Assembly: GCF_001540865.1 (NCBI RefSeq) | Contig: NC_033622.1 | Span: 14,576,797 to 14,640,796 of the forward strand | Source: Ananas comosus | Taxonomy: Eukaryota > Streptophyta > Magnoliopsida > Poales > Bromeliaceae | DNA length: 64,000 nt | Direction of reading: 5' to 3' | Shown: positions 20,445 through 33,000 of the stretch, in pieces | Position numbering within the stretch: the stretch's first letter is position 1 | How the letters are laid out: each line of letters opens with the position of its first letter | Translations under genes and position numbers: made by a program | Notes under the pieces: generated by a model | The model's input: the letters and a program-made list of their open reading frames with translations, nothing else | Databases searched by the model: none | Told to the model about the DNA's origin: nothing

Positions 20445-22869
20445 ATGATCTGTTGGGGAGTGTTTGATTCCTAGAGGAGAAAAAAAGAAATTCTTTTTAA
20501 AAAAATATAGTACCAATACCAAACAAGGGCAAAACTCACACTTTGACTAGCTTTTGACACTACACATGCATTATCATAATCTAGGGTTCAAGATATTCTG
20601 GTTGCAATTTTTGAAATTTTAATTTGGTTGGTTCAAAATTAAGTTAGGTCATGGAAATAAAACATATTCATGCAATTTCACAAAACTTACACTTAAAAGG
20701 TTATTCTCCACTTTACGTTTCGAAAAATGTAGATCATGTGGGCATGTGATCTTTTATGAAATTTAGCATGGATGTTACCATGTGGCATTGTACCAAAGTT
20801 AGGCCAAATTGCTTCAAATAATAATAAATATTTTTGTCTCCTTTACTCCAAGTTAACATACCTACCACTAGGAATAAAAACATCAGTATATAACTACAAA
20901 ACATGTACCATTTTTTTTCCTCTCCTCAAAACGAGGACTAATATATAGGAACTACAAATCTAGAGTATGAGAAAATTGTACATAATTAAAAGTATTTAAT
21001 CATATATTTATATATATCCACATGAATCATGCAAAATACATGAAACCCCTAAAATGCCCTTTTATCAAGAGTATGTAAAAGCGCACCAAAAGGTTACAAG
21101 AACAACTTTTGTTTTTGTAATAGAATTGTATGGAGCCCACGTTGTTTGTGATATAGCTGGGAACAGTTACAAAGCAAATTAATGGGCCAAAAATCCATAC
21201 ACTTGAAGCCGAAAGAAATTAAGCTCAAACTACTTATTTTGGTCTACTCGAGAGGCGCTTACTATGCTAGCGCGCTTAATATTTTACATTCAACACTCTG
21301 TATCATATTTGAGATTATCGATTTTCTGAGAACAATTTAAAAGTCCGCATTAATCGATAACATGCATGCATATGTGATATTTTTATGTAGGTGCAATTTG
21401 GACATTTGAATTGGTTCACTGTTCTTTAATTATATGCTTTTGAGGGTCTTCTCAATGTGCTCGACATGTCCTAGCTTTCATTTGTGACTTTAATTTCCTT
21501 TTCCAATTATATCAACCCAATGATGTTGAGATATAACTAAAATTTTACAGCTGTGTTGCTGCAAAAAATGCACATATTAAATACTCTTATGTACTATTCT
21601 GATTCAACAATTAATAGATATTTTTCAAATTTGCTTTTCCGTAGTGTTACTTCAATTGACTCTGAACTTTTTTTTCATTTCTTTTAATAGCTGGAAAGTC
21701 CGTAATTAAATTAATTGCAATAGTTACATAATTTTTAAAATTAATGTACTTAAGTTAAAAATAGAGGTACCAAATGTAATATATATCCAACTACCACACT
21801 CATAATATATGCTTCATAATTTCGCTAGAACTATAACACATTTACAACAAGCCCATTGTAGTTATTTAATGATCATAATGAAAAACATTATGAGTGTTTT
21901 TTTAAATAATACTTAGGTTCGACATTAAAGTTTTCTAGGTGTATTTGAGAATTAAACTAACATTTCTATGAACTTCATATCCTACTTCAAAAAAAGGATC
22001 AAGTGATTGGTGAATAACAAGGTGAACAAAATTTTACAGTTTTTATTTCGCATGATTTTGAAATTTTTGTGCGGTGTTTTTGTACCGGATTTTTCTTTGA
22101 AATGATCTAAATTTTTTTATAAAATTGTATAATATAATAAAAAATTAGCATTTTTGATACGAAAAGCACATCACCAATATGTTTTTAATAAATAATATAG
22201 TAAAAGTAACAAAGTTTGATTTGTCTTTAGTTTTTCTTTTTAATTTTTTAATGTATCATCTTATAATCAATCATATCCTGTTGGATGTGTGCTGTACGGA
22301 AAATATAAGCTTATCCAATCTTTTTCTCTTTTTATTTACTTGTTTAAAAAATATCATTTTCAATTAGTAAGGCGATGCTTTTGAATGTATGCTACAATTT
22401 AAAAACCCACTTGTGTGTTAATTATACATTAAAAATGCATTATTATGTTATTAATGTGATGCTTTTTAGTTCCCGACATGTTCAAAAGGACAACGAATGT
22501 GTCCAAATTAGACTAATTATTGGTCAAATTACAAATTTTTCCACAAACGTGGCTCGAGTTTATCACAATGGTCGGGTCAAAAGAAAATGAAATTAATAAA
22601 TATCTAAATAAATAAATAAAAATTGGCTCTGCGAATTTTCGAGGGTCAAAAATTCACTAATGCTCAATTTGATTTACAAAAAAGAATTAGAAATTTTTAA
22701 TTCGAGAAAAATAATAATTTTTTTAATAAAAAATAACATTTATCTGCTTCATTCATTAAAAATATGAATTAAACAATATGGGTGAGGTGAAAAAACCTCC
22801 GCATAAGCAAGAAGCAAGAAAAAAAAAGAAAAGAATCTAAGAACGTTGGCTTTTAGACGATAGAATAAC
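20445..22869. other. AT-rich intergenic DNA, no gene seen
   Basis: Only short spurious frames such as those near 22179-22590. No homology to a known family is seen and no RNA gene is evident. Confidence 0.4.
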
Positions 22870-23330
22870 ATCTCACTAGTTTACCAGCGCCCTGATCTTA
22901 GCTACCGTCATCAGAGGGGTTGTGTAAGCATTTCTAAAAATAGCACTATTTTTTGAATTCCAGATGACCATCAGCAGGCTATAAGACAGGTCAATCTTGT
23001 TTGAATAGGCTACAATCTACTTTTCCTTAATACCCAACTATTCCATGTGCATCTCATGCCGTCCTCTAAATTCCTAGACTAAACCCTCTCGGGTCATCGC
23101 AATTAGAAATTTACTAGCAACACACTGTATGAATAGATGATTCACGTACCGTCTCTTCTTCGACCCTACATAGATGTGTTTTCCGTCCACCCTCTTTTCA
23201 AAAGGTTGTCCGTTATAGGTGTTCTCTTCTTAACAACAAGTCAGGTAAATACTTGAACATTCAGGAATATTCCTAGTGTCCAAATTTTATTTGCGCGAGC
23301 ATTCTTCGTACCCCTATCATTCAGGGCCAA
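22870..23330 (-). pseudogene. LINE ORF2 C-terminal relic (zf-RVT region)
   Basis: Reading the minus strand from about 23260 downward, fragments of the zinc-binding region at the end of plant LINE reverse transcriptases appear in successive frames. They are TDNLLKRGWTEN near 23190, YVNHLFIQCVASKFL near 23120, and SLLMVIWNSKNSAIFRNAYT near 22940 ending at VAKIRALVN and a stop near 22880. The NHLFIQC and IWNSKNSAIFRN motifs are typical of this region. Frame changes and stops separate the pieces, and no catalytic domain is left, so it is a dead remnant. Confidence 0.6.
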
Positions 23331-25260
23331 AAAAAATGATAAAATTCTTAGTCTGATCTATATTTTTTTTAAGAAAAAAATTGATCTTTCGACACTAGAT
23401 TTGTATAGCAAAGCTCTGATCATTAGATTGTTGTTATCTATAGAAACATTTCGAAATATGTAAATTTTAAATTCCCCACACTCACTTTTACACCGATAAA
23501 ATTGCAATAAATCATTTTTTTTATGTTCGCCGAACTGCTACAGAGCATGAGTGTAACCAAATTAGAAGTTACCGAACCTCATTTTAAAGCCAAAATTTGA
23601 ATCACTGAACTCCTAAAATTAGCATCTGAATAGCAATGGTGAATCTAATTCGTAATTATTTAGTGGAACCCCAAATTGGATTAATTGCCGGAAACAAAGG
23701 CGTTATACGATGTACGCGCAAATCCATGCATCAAAATTCGCACAGAATTAATTAATATAAAATCATGATGCGGGGAATCTTATAAAAATGCATTGTGACA
23801 TGCCCCGCTCCTACTTCACGTGGACGTGACTCGATTACAACGAGGATTTAATAGCACGAAAAATTAAAAAAGAAACGTCCCCAAAATAGAGGGCGGCGCC
23901 ACCCTCCTCCTTTTCACGTAATAATGTTTGCTTCACTTTTTTCATTTTCTATCTATTTAAAACCTATTTAAATATATAATTATTTTGTTTGATATTATAT
24001 AATTATTGGAACCGGTATTTATTCTGATACTACTTGTTCGAAGCGTGATTTTTTTCTAATACCACTTACTGAAACTGGTATTTGTGCTGATACCGATTAT
24101 ATAACGTAAGATCTAAAAATAAAATAAAATAATATGGAGAAAAGATATTGGAAGACGAAGAAATAACTAAACTAATACTTTATCAATAAAAAATAATTAA
24201 TTTACATTCTAGACAACACCTACATAGCTATGTATATTATAACTTATTTCTCTAATTAATCTATGCCTAACTATATATAACCATTAAATCACAACAGATG
24301 ATAAATCCAATTTTACTTTGGATAATTACATATCCTAATCATAATTAAAGAAAAGATTATAACTTATCTGTAGCTATATTTTAATTCAGTTTGGATTATT
24401 ATTTCCAAGATATGTCATTTTAGTTTATTTTTAAAATTTTTATATTTTATTAATAAAAAAGTGTGATACAAATATTACATTCAAAAGTATAATTATTTTA
24501 CAAATAAAATAAAAATATGTTATTTATAAAATTATAAATAGCAATACTTTTGGAGAAGTGAAAAAGTCAGACTTGTTACTTATAATTACATTTAAAAAAT
24601 AAAAATAAATTTTTTCAAAATAATTTATTTTGATATTTAAGGATAATTTTAATGTTTATTATTATTAATTTTGTTTTAACTATATATTCTTCTCGGATAG
24701 GATGAGCACGCTTTTTCGAGAGCGGGGGCTTGTTGGACGAGACGTACGAGACATGGGATTTGGTTAATTTCTCATAAAATCATAGAAAAAAAATGTTCGT
24801 AAAAAAAAAAAAGAGTTTTTATATAAAATTATTTTTTCAGTTTTCGTTCATTTGGTTCTAAAAAAAATTAGTTTTTTAAAAATTTATTTTCTAAATTTTA
24901 TGAAAATTTAGTAATTTTTTAAAAACTTCAAAAAAAAATTGTTAATTTACCATAAAATTTAGAAAATAAATTTTTTTTAAACCAAACGGATGCAAAATTG
25001 ATAAAAATAGTTTTCATAAAAAAAAAATTTTATTTTTATTTTTTCATACTTTTCTGACGAATCAAACACCCTCAAACATAACGCACTCACATGGTTTTTT
25101 GTGTGTGGAGGTGTGTGCGTTATAGTTATATTGCTTGTAGTTTATGCATGACCATGTATTTAATTATCATGGAATAAAAATTTGATGGTGGGATCTAAAA
25201 ACCATAGAAACAGTAGATGAAATGAACCCACATCGTGATTAGCCCAACATTTAGAGAAAT
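23331..25260. other. AT-rich intergenic DNA
   Basis: No gene is seen. A moderately GC-rich patch at about 23795-23930 is of unknown origin. A perfect 23-bp inverted repeat lies at 24880-24902 and 24951-24973, in an A/T-rich tract that could be a small MITE. Confidence 0.4.
24840..25075. repeat. AT-rich inverted repeat, possible MITE
   Basis: AAATTTATTTTCTAAATTTT at 24880-24899 returns inverted in the segment ending at 24973. Outside it, TTTGGTTCTAAAAAAAA pairs loosely with TTTTTTTTAAACCAAAC. An outer ATCAAACACCCTCAAA phrase resembles plant MITE ends. Confidence 0.4.
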
Positions 25261-25448
25261 AACAACTTTTGATTTATACCGACTGTCTCTAGAGCAAGTG
25301 GCAAAGGATTTGGTGGTTGATACCCGAGACCCAAGTTCGAATCTTAGCTGATTCACATTTCTAGCTAAGTTTATTTCTAAATAAAATAAACGAAGCGGGT
25401 AGCGTGCTACCTATCTCTCAAAAAAAAAAAAAACAACTTTTGATTTAT
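25261..25448 (+). mobile_element. tRNA-derived SINE with 17-bp target duplication
   Basis: Plus-strand copy. The head begins near 25278 with TAGAGCAAGTGGCAAAGG (box-A-like), then GTTCGAATC at 25335-25343 (box B), a conserved body and a poly-A tail (25419-25431). AACAACTTTTGATTTAT occurs at 25261-25277 and again at 25432-25448, a perfect 17-bp target-site duplication. This is the best copy for reading the promoter boxes. Confidence 0.9.
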
Positions 25449-25584
25449 CAAAATTAATCGGATTTGATTGGTAAATATTGGTTGAATTTTAAAAAATAAC
25501 TATCTACCTATACCCAAAGCTATATTTATCAAAAAATATTAGTTGTATTATTCTAAAAAAAATAATAATATTAGTTGTAACCGG

Positions 25585-26175
25585 AGGTGTTTGGTTGGGG
25601 TATAAGGGGTGGGATAAAGTGTTATCCCACCTCTTATACCAAAACAAAAAAAAAGGGGTGGTTTTGCTATCCCAACCCTTAACGGGTTATCCAAGCATGA
25701 CCCAAATCAGGTCCATATTCGTTTTATCACAAACCAACCTCATTTATTTTATTCTTCCTATCACCCACCAATATTTATCTTTTTATTATTATAACGGGAG
25801 AAATAATATAAACTTAATTTTAAAAATTTAAAATATAAATTTTAAAATTTACATTTATATATAGAGAATTTAAAGTTTTTATATATTAATTTTAAACTTA
25901 AATTTTTAGAGTTTAAGCTTTTAAGTTTCAAGATTTGAAAGTTAAAAGTTAAAATTTAAATTCTAGTTTAGATTTAAAATTTTATATTTTATAGTTTTAA
26001 ATTTTAATTTTTAAATTTTAATTTTTAAATTTTTATTGTTAAATTTAAAATTTTAAATTTTAAAATTTTAAGTATTAAATTAAATTTAATTTTTTAATTT
26101 AACCCCACCCTATCGATTAGGGTGGTGTTAAGAGTAAGTACCCACCCAAACGATAGGGTTGGGAATTGCCCAATA
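25585..26175. mobile_element. MITE-like element, TTTGGTTGGGG ends
   Basis: Starts near GGTGTTTGGTTGGGGTATAA and ends with an inverted relative (GTACCCACCCAAACGATAGG), next to an undetermined base at 26176. A small hairpin GGATAAAGTGTTATCC lies near the left end. The interior is almost pure A/T. The boundaries and class are uncertain. Confidence 0.4.
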
Positions 26176-26176
26176 N

Positions 26177-28929
26177 TAAATTTTTTCTAAATAATAAATC
26201 ATTTTTAACCATCTATTCAACCTTTTAAAATTTTATTTTTATTATCCAACTATTCTATATGTTAGATTTTAAAATTCACGTATAAAAAAATTATATATTC
26301 AAAATTTTTATAATAAAAAAATTTATGTTTGGATTTAAAAAAACATTAAAAAAATTAAAAAATAAAAAATTCAACCCCTAAAAAAAAAAAAAAAAAGCCA
26401 GCGCCTGCCCCCTTGCTCGCCCCCCACTCCCCTTTGCGCCACGTGTATCAAAACGGCCTATTCATATGTGTATATAGATATAGATAGAGATATATAGATA
26501 GAAATATCCTTGCTCCCAAAGATTTTAAAAAAATCTCAAACAGATTTGTAGTTAAAAAATATTAATAAAACTGGCGAATGATTAATCTTATTTATAGAAA
26601 ATTTAGATGTACATTTTACACCTATTTCTCTTTTTATTATAAGTCGCCCTATTAAATTTAACTATACATGCTAAACATCATTATTATTACGGCGATGAAA
26701 CTACAAATTTTGTTCTGATTCTAACTGTTGATAGCTAATAAAATTATTAATTTTAATTAATAACTAAAATTAGTTAAAGATAAAATAATAAAAGCCTTGG
26801 AAGATGTTAATAAAATATATAATTGTTTTAATTGTCTATTTCCAGATGGCTTGTAATTTTCACTTAACACAAAAAACGAAGAAAAAGACAATGATATTAT
26901 AAAACCTTGAGAGTAACATTAAAAGGAACGTAGGCATAATGACATCGTCACTATTTGCTATGTGACAAAACCATCCAAGATATTTAATAAGACATGAAAA
27001 GGATAATGTCAAAAAATATCATGCCTAGTGACAAAAGATGATAATAATAACAATAATAATAATAATAATAGCAATTAAGATTGATTTATTATTAAACTTG
27101 CCTAATCTAATAGGTTTTAATACTATTACATTACATGAGTAATTTTAGATTACATGTACGTAGTTAAGCTATAATAATAATTCTACTTTTTTCACCAATT
27201 TTAATATTTGTACATCTTGAACAAGGGAAAGCTCTTACGCTCCCTGTGTATTAATGCTTGCAAAATTAAATTAATGTATGCGCTATTCTAAGTTTTAACG
27301 CATGAAAACAGTAAGATTATGTAAGTTTTAATACTTTTTAAAAGATTCCAACTCAAATTATATGCTCAATAAATATTATCTACATTTATGTGTACACAAT
27401 GTTCGTGAATTGATTGATCTCTCTTTTGATTTGAAAGAATCCGAGTTGATCCAAATTAGCAACTTGATGTTTGCGACGTGTGAATAAGACTATTTTTAGG
27501 GAGTGACATTTTGTATTTAATTTAGCTTGTTGCATCCAAACTTAGATATTTCTAAGTTAATTACTAGCTAGCTTAAAATTATGTCCATTATTTTTTGTGT
27601 TAAATCTATTTGTGTTTCATAATCGTTCAAACCTTATATATATATATATATATTTTAATTAAATTATTTACGTAGTTTGTTTTTAAATAAGTGTATTTGT
27701 CATCTAAAATACATAATTTAGCTATTGATTAAGTGAAGAAAGTACTATACCAGTGGAATAATATTACTTGGAGAGTACATATAACTTCGCTAAAATATGG
27801 TTTAAAATTGATTAATGCTACGGCCTACTCGGTTTACATTTAAGTGGTTGATTGCAACCATTTTTCTCTAGTCAATATCATCTTTCGCTTTCGTAAACCA
27901 GATTTTTCTAAAATTTGTATAGTGACATTTTGCGGGTAAAGATATATATTTTTTCAGAGAAAGACACATAATAATATAATATGCTATCTATTTTATACAT
28001 TTTTTGCAACGAACTCATCTAATAATTTGAAATAATTACATTTCAAAAACAGGGCTAAAAATTTAATAATAAAGCTAATTAATGTCTATTTGCTTTCATT
28101 GCCTGTTTTTTTTAATTTTACGCTTGCATGCATGATGCTACTTAACCATACATGCATGCGCGAAAACATATTTTTTTGCTAAAAAAATTTAAAAATTAAA
28201 TTATAGATTACCAATTATCTATCATCATCCACGCACACATTTCATTACATAAAATTATCTTCGATCAATAGAACCAAAAAGAAAAAACAATATTAAAAAC
28301 AAAGGTGTTTTATTATTATTACTGCTGTTGTTGTATTGCAGGTGAATTGCATTTAATACCTTCATTAACAATACCACCCATTTTTGGTCCCAAACCGTAC
28401 GAATACATCACCGTGATTTTGTACGCAGAGTACAAATCAGTGTACAGCAATACCAAATCAACCTCACCAACCCATGCATAAAAAAAAGAAAAGAAAAGAA
28501 AAAAAAGTAGGGATTTAAATATTTTTAAATTTTCTTTAAAATGTTTTAAAATTCACTAGCATGTGGTGAGGGGATTCTCCGCGTTTAACTAACCAATCGT
28601 ATTATGCTAATTAGAAACCAAGCCTAAGCCACGTAATTAATTTGTAAGTTAAAAACTATCACAATAATTTATTTTAATTATTATCATATCTACATATTTG
28701 AGCATGTAACTATCACGTGATATAAAAATCTCTTTAAACTTTGGTTAGATTATGTTACGTTAAAATTCTATATATCTCGGCTTATTTAATTTATTAATAC
28801 TCTACAAATTTTGTTATATATTATTATTTAGATTCTAATTTTTAATTTTTACTTGATAGCTGTCAAGCAAATTATTTTTGGCGCAAAACTTTAGCTCAGA
28901 TAATTAATTAAAATAAATTAATTATTCAT
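26177..28929. other. AT-rich intergenic DNA, no gene seen
   Basis: Low-complexity AT DNA with an AAT-type microsatellite at about 27040-27070, a TA tract near 27636-27652 and RY-like CATGCATG motifs near 28126 and 28150. No coding feature. Confidence 0.4.
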
Positions 28930-29340
28930 CTAATGCGACAATCTACAAGGCTACAATGCGGCGTAAACTTTCCGACCAATAAAAACCTGCCACGTGTTCG
29001 GACGGAAGGAAATTCTCCGATACATTTTGCAGCGGATCCGTCGCCCGCTATATCTTTCTTACAGCGGTACAGTCCCCATCGCCCAATCCCTTTCCCGCAC
29101 TCTTTACCTAAAGCCCCAAAAAAAAAATCAAAAATGGAAAATAAAAAAAAATGTATATATAAATATATATATATATTTTATATTAAAAAAATATCTTAAA
29201 TATGCGTACAATCCATTTGACCTCATAAAGAATTAAATCCGATACCATATCTCTTTTTTTTTATCCCCACCGCTCTCACCTTTCCTTTTCCCTTTCCCTC
29301 CCCCCTCTCTTTATATGCTCGTCTCCATGGTGAGCCCAAG
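28930..29340 (+). promoter_or_regulatory. Putative FAB1 promoter
   Basis: Base composition shifts from AT-rich to mixed at about 28935. A G-box CACGTG lies at 28991-28996, a pyrimidine-rich patch at 29255-29310 and a TATA-like TTTATATG at about 29310-29317, upstream of a GC-rich leader. Transcription would then begin near 29340. The promoter is inferred from position and motifs only. Confidence 0.45.
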
Positions 29341-29365
29341 ATCTCTTCTCCGTTCTCGCCGGACG

Positions 29366-29455
29366 ATGAGAGCCTCCGCCGCCGCCGCCGCCGCCGGGGA
29401 CCGTAATGGAACTCTCGCGTTCCTCCTCCTCCTCCTAATACTCCCCCTCATCTAG
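29366..29455 (+). other. Upstream ORF in FAB1 leader
   Basis: ATG at 29366 opens a 29-codon frame: a short start, six alanines, then GDRNGTLAFLLLLLILPLI and a stop. It lies downstream of the TATA-like motif, so it should be within the leader. A second uORF of 15 codons lies at 29502-29549. Both could lower translation of the kinase, but neither has been shown to be conserved. Confidence 0.4.
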
Positions 29456-30043
29456 CGCTAACTCTCGCGGGCGCGCGAGATCCCCTCGCTCTCCCCCGTC
29501 TATGGTCGGAGAGCCGCTGGGGTTCGTGGAGCAATCGGGGGTCGGTTAGTGTGTTTTGCGCTCCTGTCGTCGTCATCGTCGTCGTTGTTGTTGGTGCTGG
29601 TGTTGTTGATTTGTTGATCGCGGTTTGTCCCGATTCGGTTTTGGAACGGAGGGGTTAAGAGTTTCGGGTTTTGAACGCTTTGTGTTCGACGTTTTGCGTC
29701 GATTGCGTGAGCGTATGTGTGTGTGTATATAATATATTAACCTCCCACTTCTTCTGGAGAAGTTTTGGTCTTTCAGGAGTGGCGTTTGTGGGATTTCTTG
29801 CTAATAATTTCCGAGATTTGGGGTTTTTGGTGGTTGCCTTCGGTTTTCTTTTTTTTTTGGGTTGCGAAGGATATAGTTATAGTGGGTTTTGTTACAGATA
29901 TAGCAAATTAGTGTGTTAATTGTAAGGAACGGGTAGAGAACGAAACCCAGGGGAGGGTTGTGGCGGGTAGGATCTGCTGGGTTTCTTTACTGATTGGTAG
30001 CAGTTTCGGCTGATTGGGAGTAGCAGAAATATCGGTTTTTGAA

Positions 30044-33000
30044 ATGTTTCGAAGGGTCAGATCTTGCATCTCTTTGGAATCTCTGATGAACGGCAGCCGG
30101 GAGCGCGTGATGTGCCACGCGTGCCGGGCTTCCCTCACCGTCGCTTCTCGTGTGAGCAGTTGCAGGAGCTGCGGCAGGGTTTTCTGCTGGAAGTGCATGG
30201 AAGGCGGAGGCCAAGAAGAGCTGCCAGGATTGTGCAGCTCCTGCTTTCGAGCTGTGAGAGGGAGCGGAGAACCAGTAGAGAAGCAGTTCGACGGAGAGGA
30301 AAGCCCTTTGGTCTCTGCCAAAAGCTTTCCTGAGTCGCCTCTGTCGAGATCTGGGAGCAGCAGGATTCCCCAATCACCGAGACCACGGCAGTTTCCTTCT
30401 CCACTTGCTACTTGTTGCTCCTCCGTGAGGTAATTCATTAATCTTTATAACTTCTTCTGTTATAGGATCATAGGAAACTTTGATAATTTCTGTAGTTAAC
30501 GTGCAATCGGCTTGCGAGTATTAATAGGAGAGAAGAAGACGGAGAGGATGAAGATTCTGGGAGGCAGTTCCTTACGCGGGTGAGTTCGTTCTCTCGTGAT
30601 ATTTGGGATACAGATTCCATCAGTATGAGCACTGGGAATGAGATGTATAGTGTCAGTTCAAGCCTCTTTGATAGTCCTTATAGGGAAGCAGAGTTGGGGG
30701 ATATCACTCCCACCTCCAGAAGGACTGCTTCGTTTGGTCAAGATTCTCCTACTTACTCGAGAAAACTCGATGTGGAATCCGCTGAATTGCCAGAAAATAC
30801 TAACAGCTCCATCTACGACGATCTTTCGTTTTACCGCAGCCAAGAAAGCCAAGAGGCTCAACAGCCGTTTGATTATAAGAGCGATGAGCAAATCTGGTAT
30901 CCTCCTAAACCAGAAGTCGAGGAGGATGACATGGAAACTGGGTTGGTCGATGAGGATGATGAGACTAGTGAGCCAGGGAAGTCCTTTAGGCCGACTAGCT
31001 TCGGTGACGGTGCACATGGTATAAAGGAGAAGAATAACGAAGTTCACAAGGATGTTCTAAAGAATGCTGTGCAGGGGCATTTTAGAGCTCTTGTGGCACA
31101 GTTAATGACAGAGGAAGGCGTCTCTTTTAGGATTGAAGATGATCAGGAGAAATGGGTACAGATCGTCTCTTCATTGGCATGGCAAGCTGCTAGCTTTGTG
31201 AACCCGGACACTAGCAAGGGTGGCAGCATGGATCCTAGTGACTATTTGAAGGTCAAATGTATACTCTCGGGGAGTCCAAGCGATAGGTAATATATTTTTT
31301 TTCCCTTTTATTTATGTATATTCATTAGCTTTTGCATGATTCTTTCTGAAGATTTTTTGTTTGTTCTTTTCCATTTATTGATGTGAAACTAATAAGAGTT
31401 CATTCTGCACAGCACCCTTATTAAGGGGGTTGTTTGCTCTAAAAACGTGAAGCACAAACGCATGATCTCGCAGCATATGAAGCCTAGATTGCTTCTCTTT
31501 GGAGGAGCACTAGAGTACCAGAGAGTCTCGAATAAGCTGGCTTCTATAAATGCGGTTCTTGAACAGGTTATATATATTTCTTGGTCTTAGCGTTAGCGTT
31601 AGTTTGCTTTTGATGTTTTCGCTCCTCTATATTTGATTCTAAAGATCTCACTGCAGGAAAAGGAGCATCTTGCAATGGCTGTTAAAAAGATCGAGGAACG
31701 TCGACCTAATGTTTTACTGGTTGAAAAAAGCGTCTCTTCATATGCACAGGAACTTCTGTCAAAAGATATTTCTTTAGTTTTGAATATCAAGAGGAAGCTT
31801 TTGGATAGAATATCACGGTGTACGGGCGCTCAGATTGCTTCATCAATTGACAATGTTCCTTTGGCAAAGCTAGGACAGTGCGAAATGTTTCGGGTAGAGA
31901 AAGTTAAGGAATGTTCATCTGGAAAGGATCCAGGCAACAAGTCCATTAAGACATTGATGTTTTTTGAAGGCTGTCCCATGCGTTTAGGGTGCACGGTAAT
32001 TGATAAACTTCCTCTTTTATATTATTGAAACACTTCAACAGTTCAAATATGGATATATTTTGACTTGAGAATCGCCTTATTTCATTTGTTGACACATCAT
32101 TAAATGGAGGACTTTGATGTGTCATAATTAGGTAATAGATCTGACATCAACTTAACCCTAGAATTAGAAACTATTTTTTGATTTACCAGTCACTATTATT
32201 TCGCCATAAAGATTTTTTACATTTTTCTAGATTGTAATGGTTGCCAAAATGTATATAAAGCTGATAAACCATGCAGAAAAAGAACTAATATTTCAATTAT
32301 TGGATTACTACGTACATATATGTTTTTCTTTCAACTCGTATGCATATCTAGGTATATCTATTTATATGTTACATACATGTATAATATAGGTACAGATGTT
32401 CAGATATTCACATATGTATATATTATAATATGTATGTGTGCGGATGTTCTCTGGAGCATGATTGTTATTTCAGGGCTTGGTAAGACTAGAATTATTTAAT
32501 TACACTACACCCAGTAACACTAAAGTAGGGAATTGGCTAGTGATCCATTTGATAAAAAACCAAATAAGTGTAGCATCAGTTTAGATTAGATTCAGTTAAT
32601 TTATGTCTAAAATTTGTATTTAATTCAGACTCCTAATTAGTCTAGATCTGAAAATCGAGTCATTTGCGTTAAAGTTTTGAAATATCAGTTGGTCATATTA
32701 TTGGGTTTATCCCTATGGTTGATCATGCTATAGTTTCCACTTCAGTAGTGTAAACTTATTTGTTGGAACGAGAGTTTGGCCTGATGAAACTGTTTAAAGG
32801 AATTTTATGTCACTCTTTTCCTATGTCTGACTTGATTTCAGCTTTATTTTGGATCCGAAATGGCATAGGTTTTTATTGATTTTGTTATACTTTGGCTCTT
32901 CGTTCTGACATGTCATCAGTAGGTTGTTGGAAGATCAGAATTATCTTTAGTTTCTCATGCCTGGCTTGATTCCAGCTATGGTTTGGATCTTTAGCGAGAT

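Noticed and set aside
25278..25345. A tRNA gene
   Set aside because: Box A and box B resemble those of a tRNA, but the cloverleaf arms do not pair well and the sequence is followed by a SINE body, a poly-A tail and a target duplication.
29327..29455. uORF starting at the first ATG (CCATGG context)
   Set aside because: It lies only about 15 bases after the TATA-like motif and is therefore probably upstream of the transcription start.
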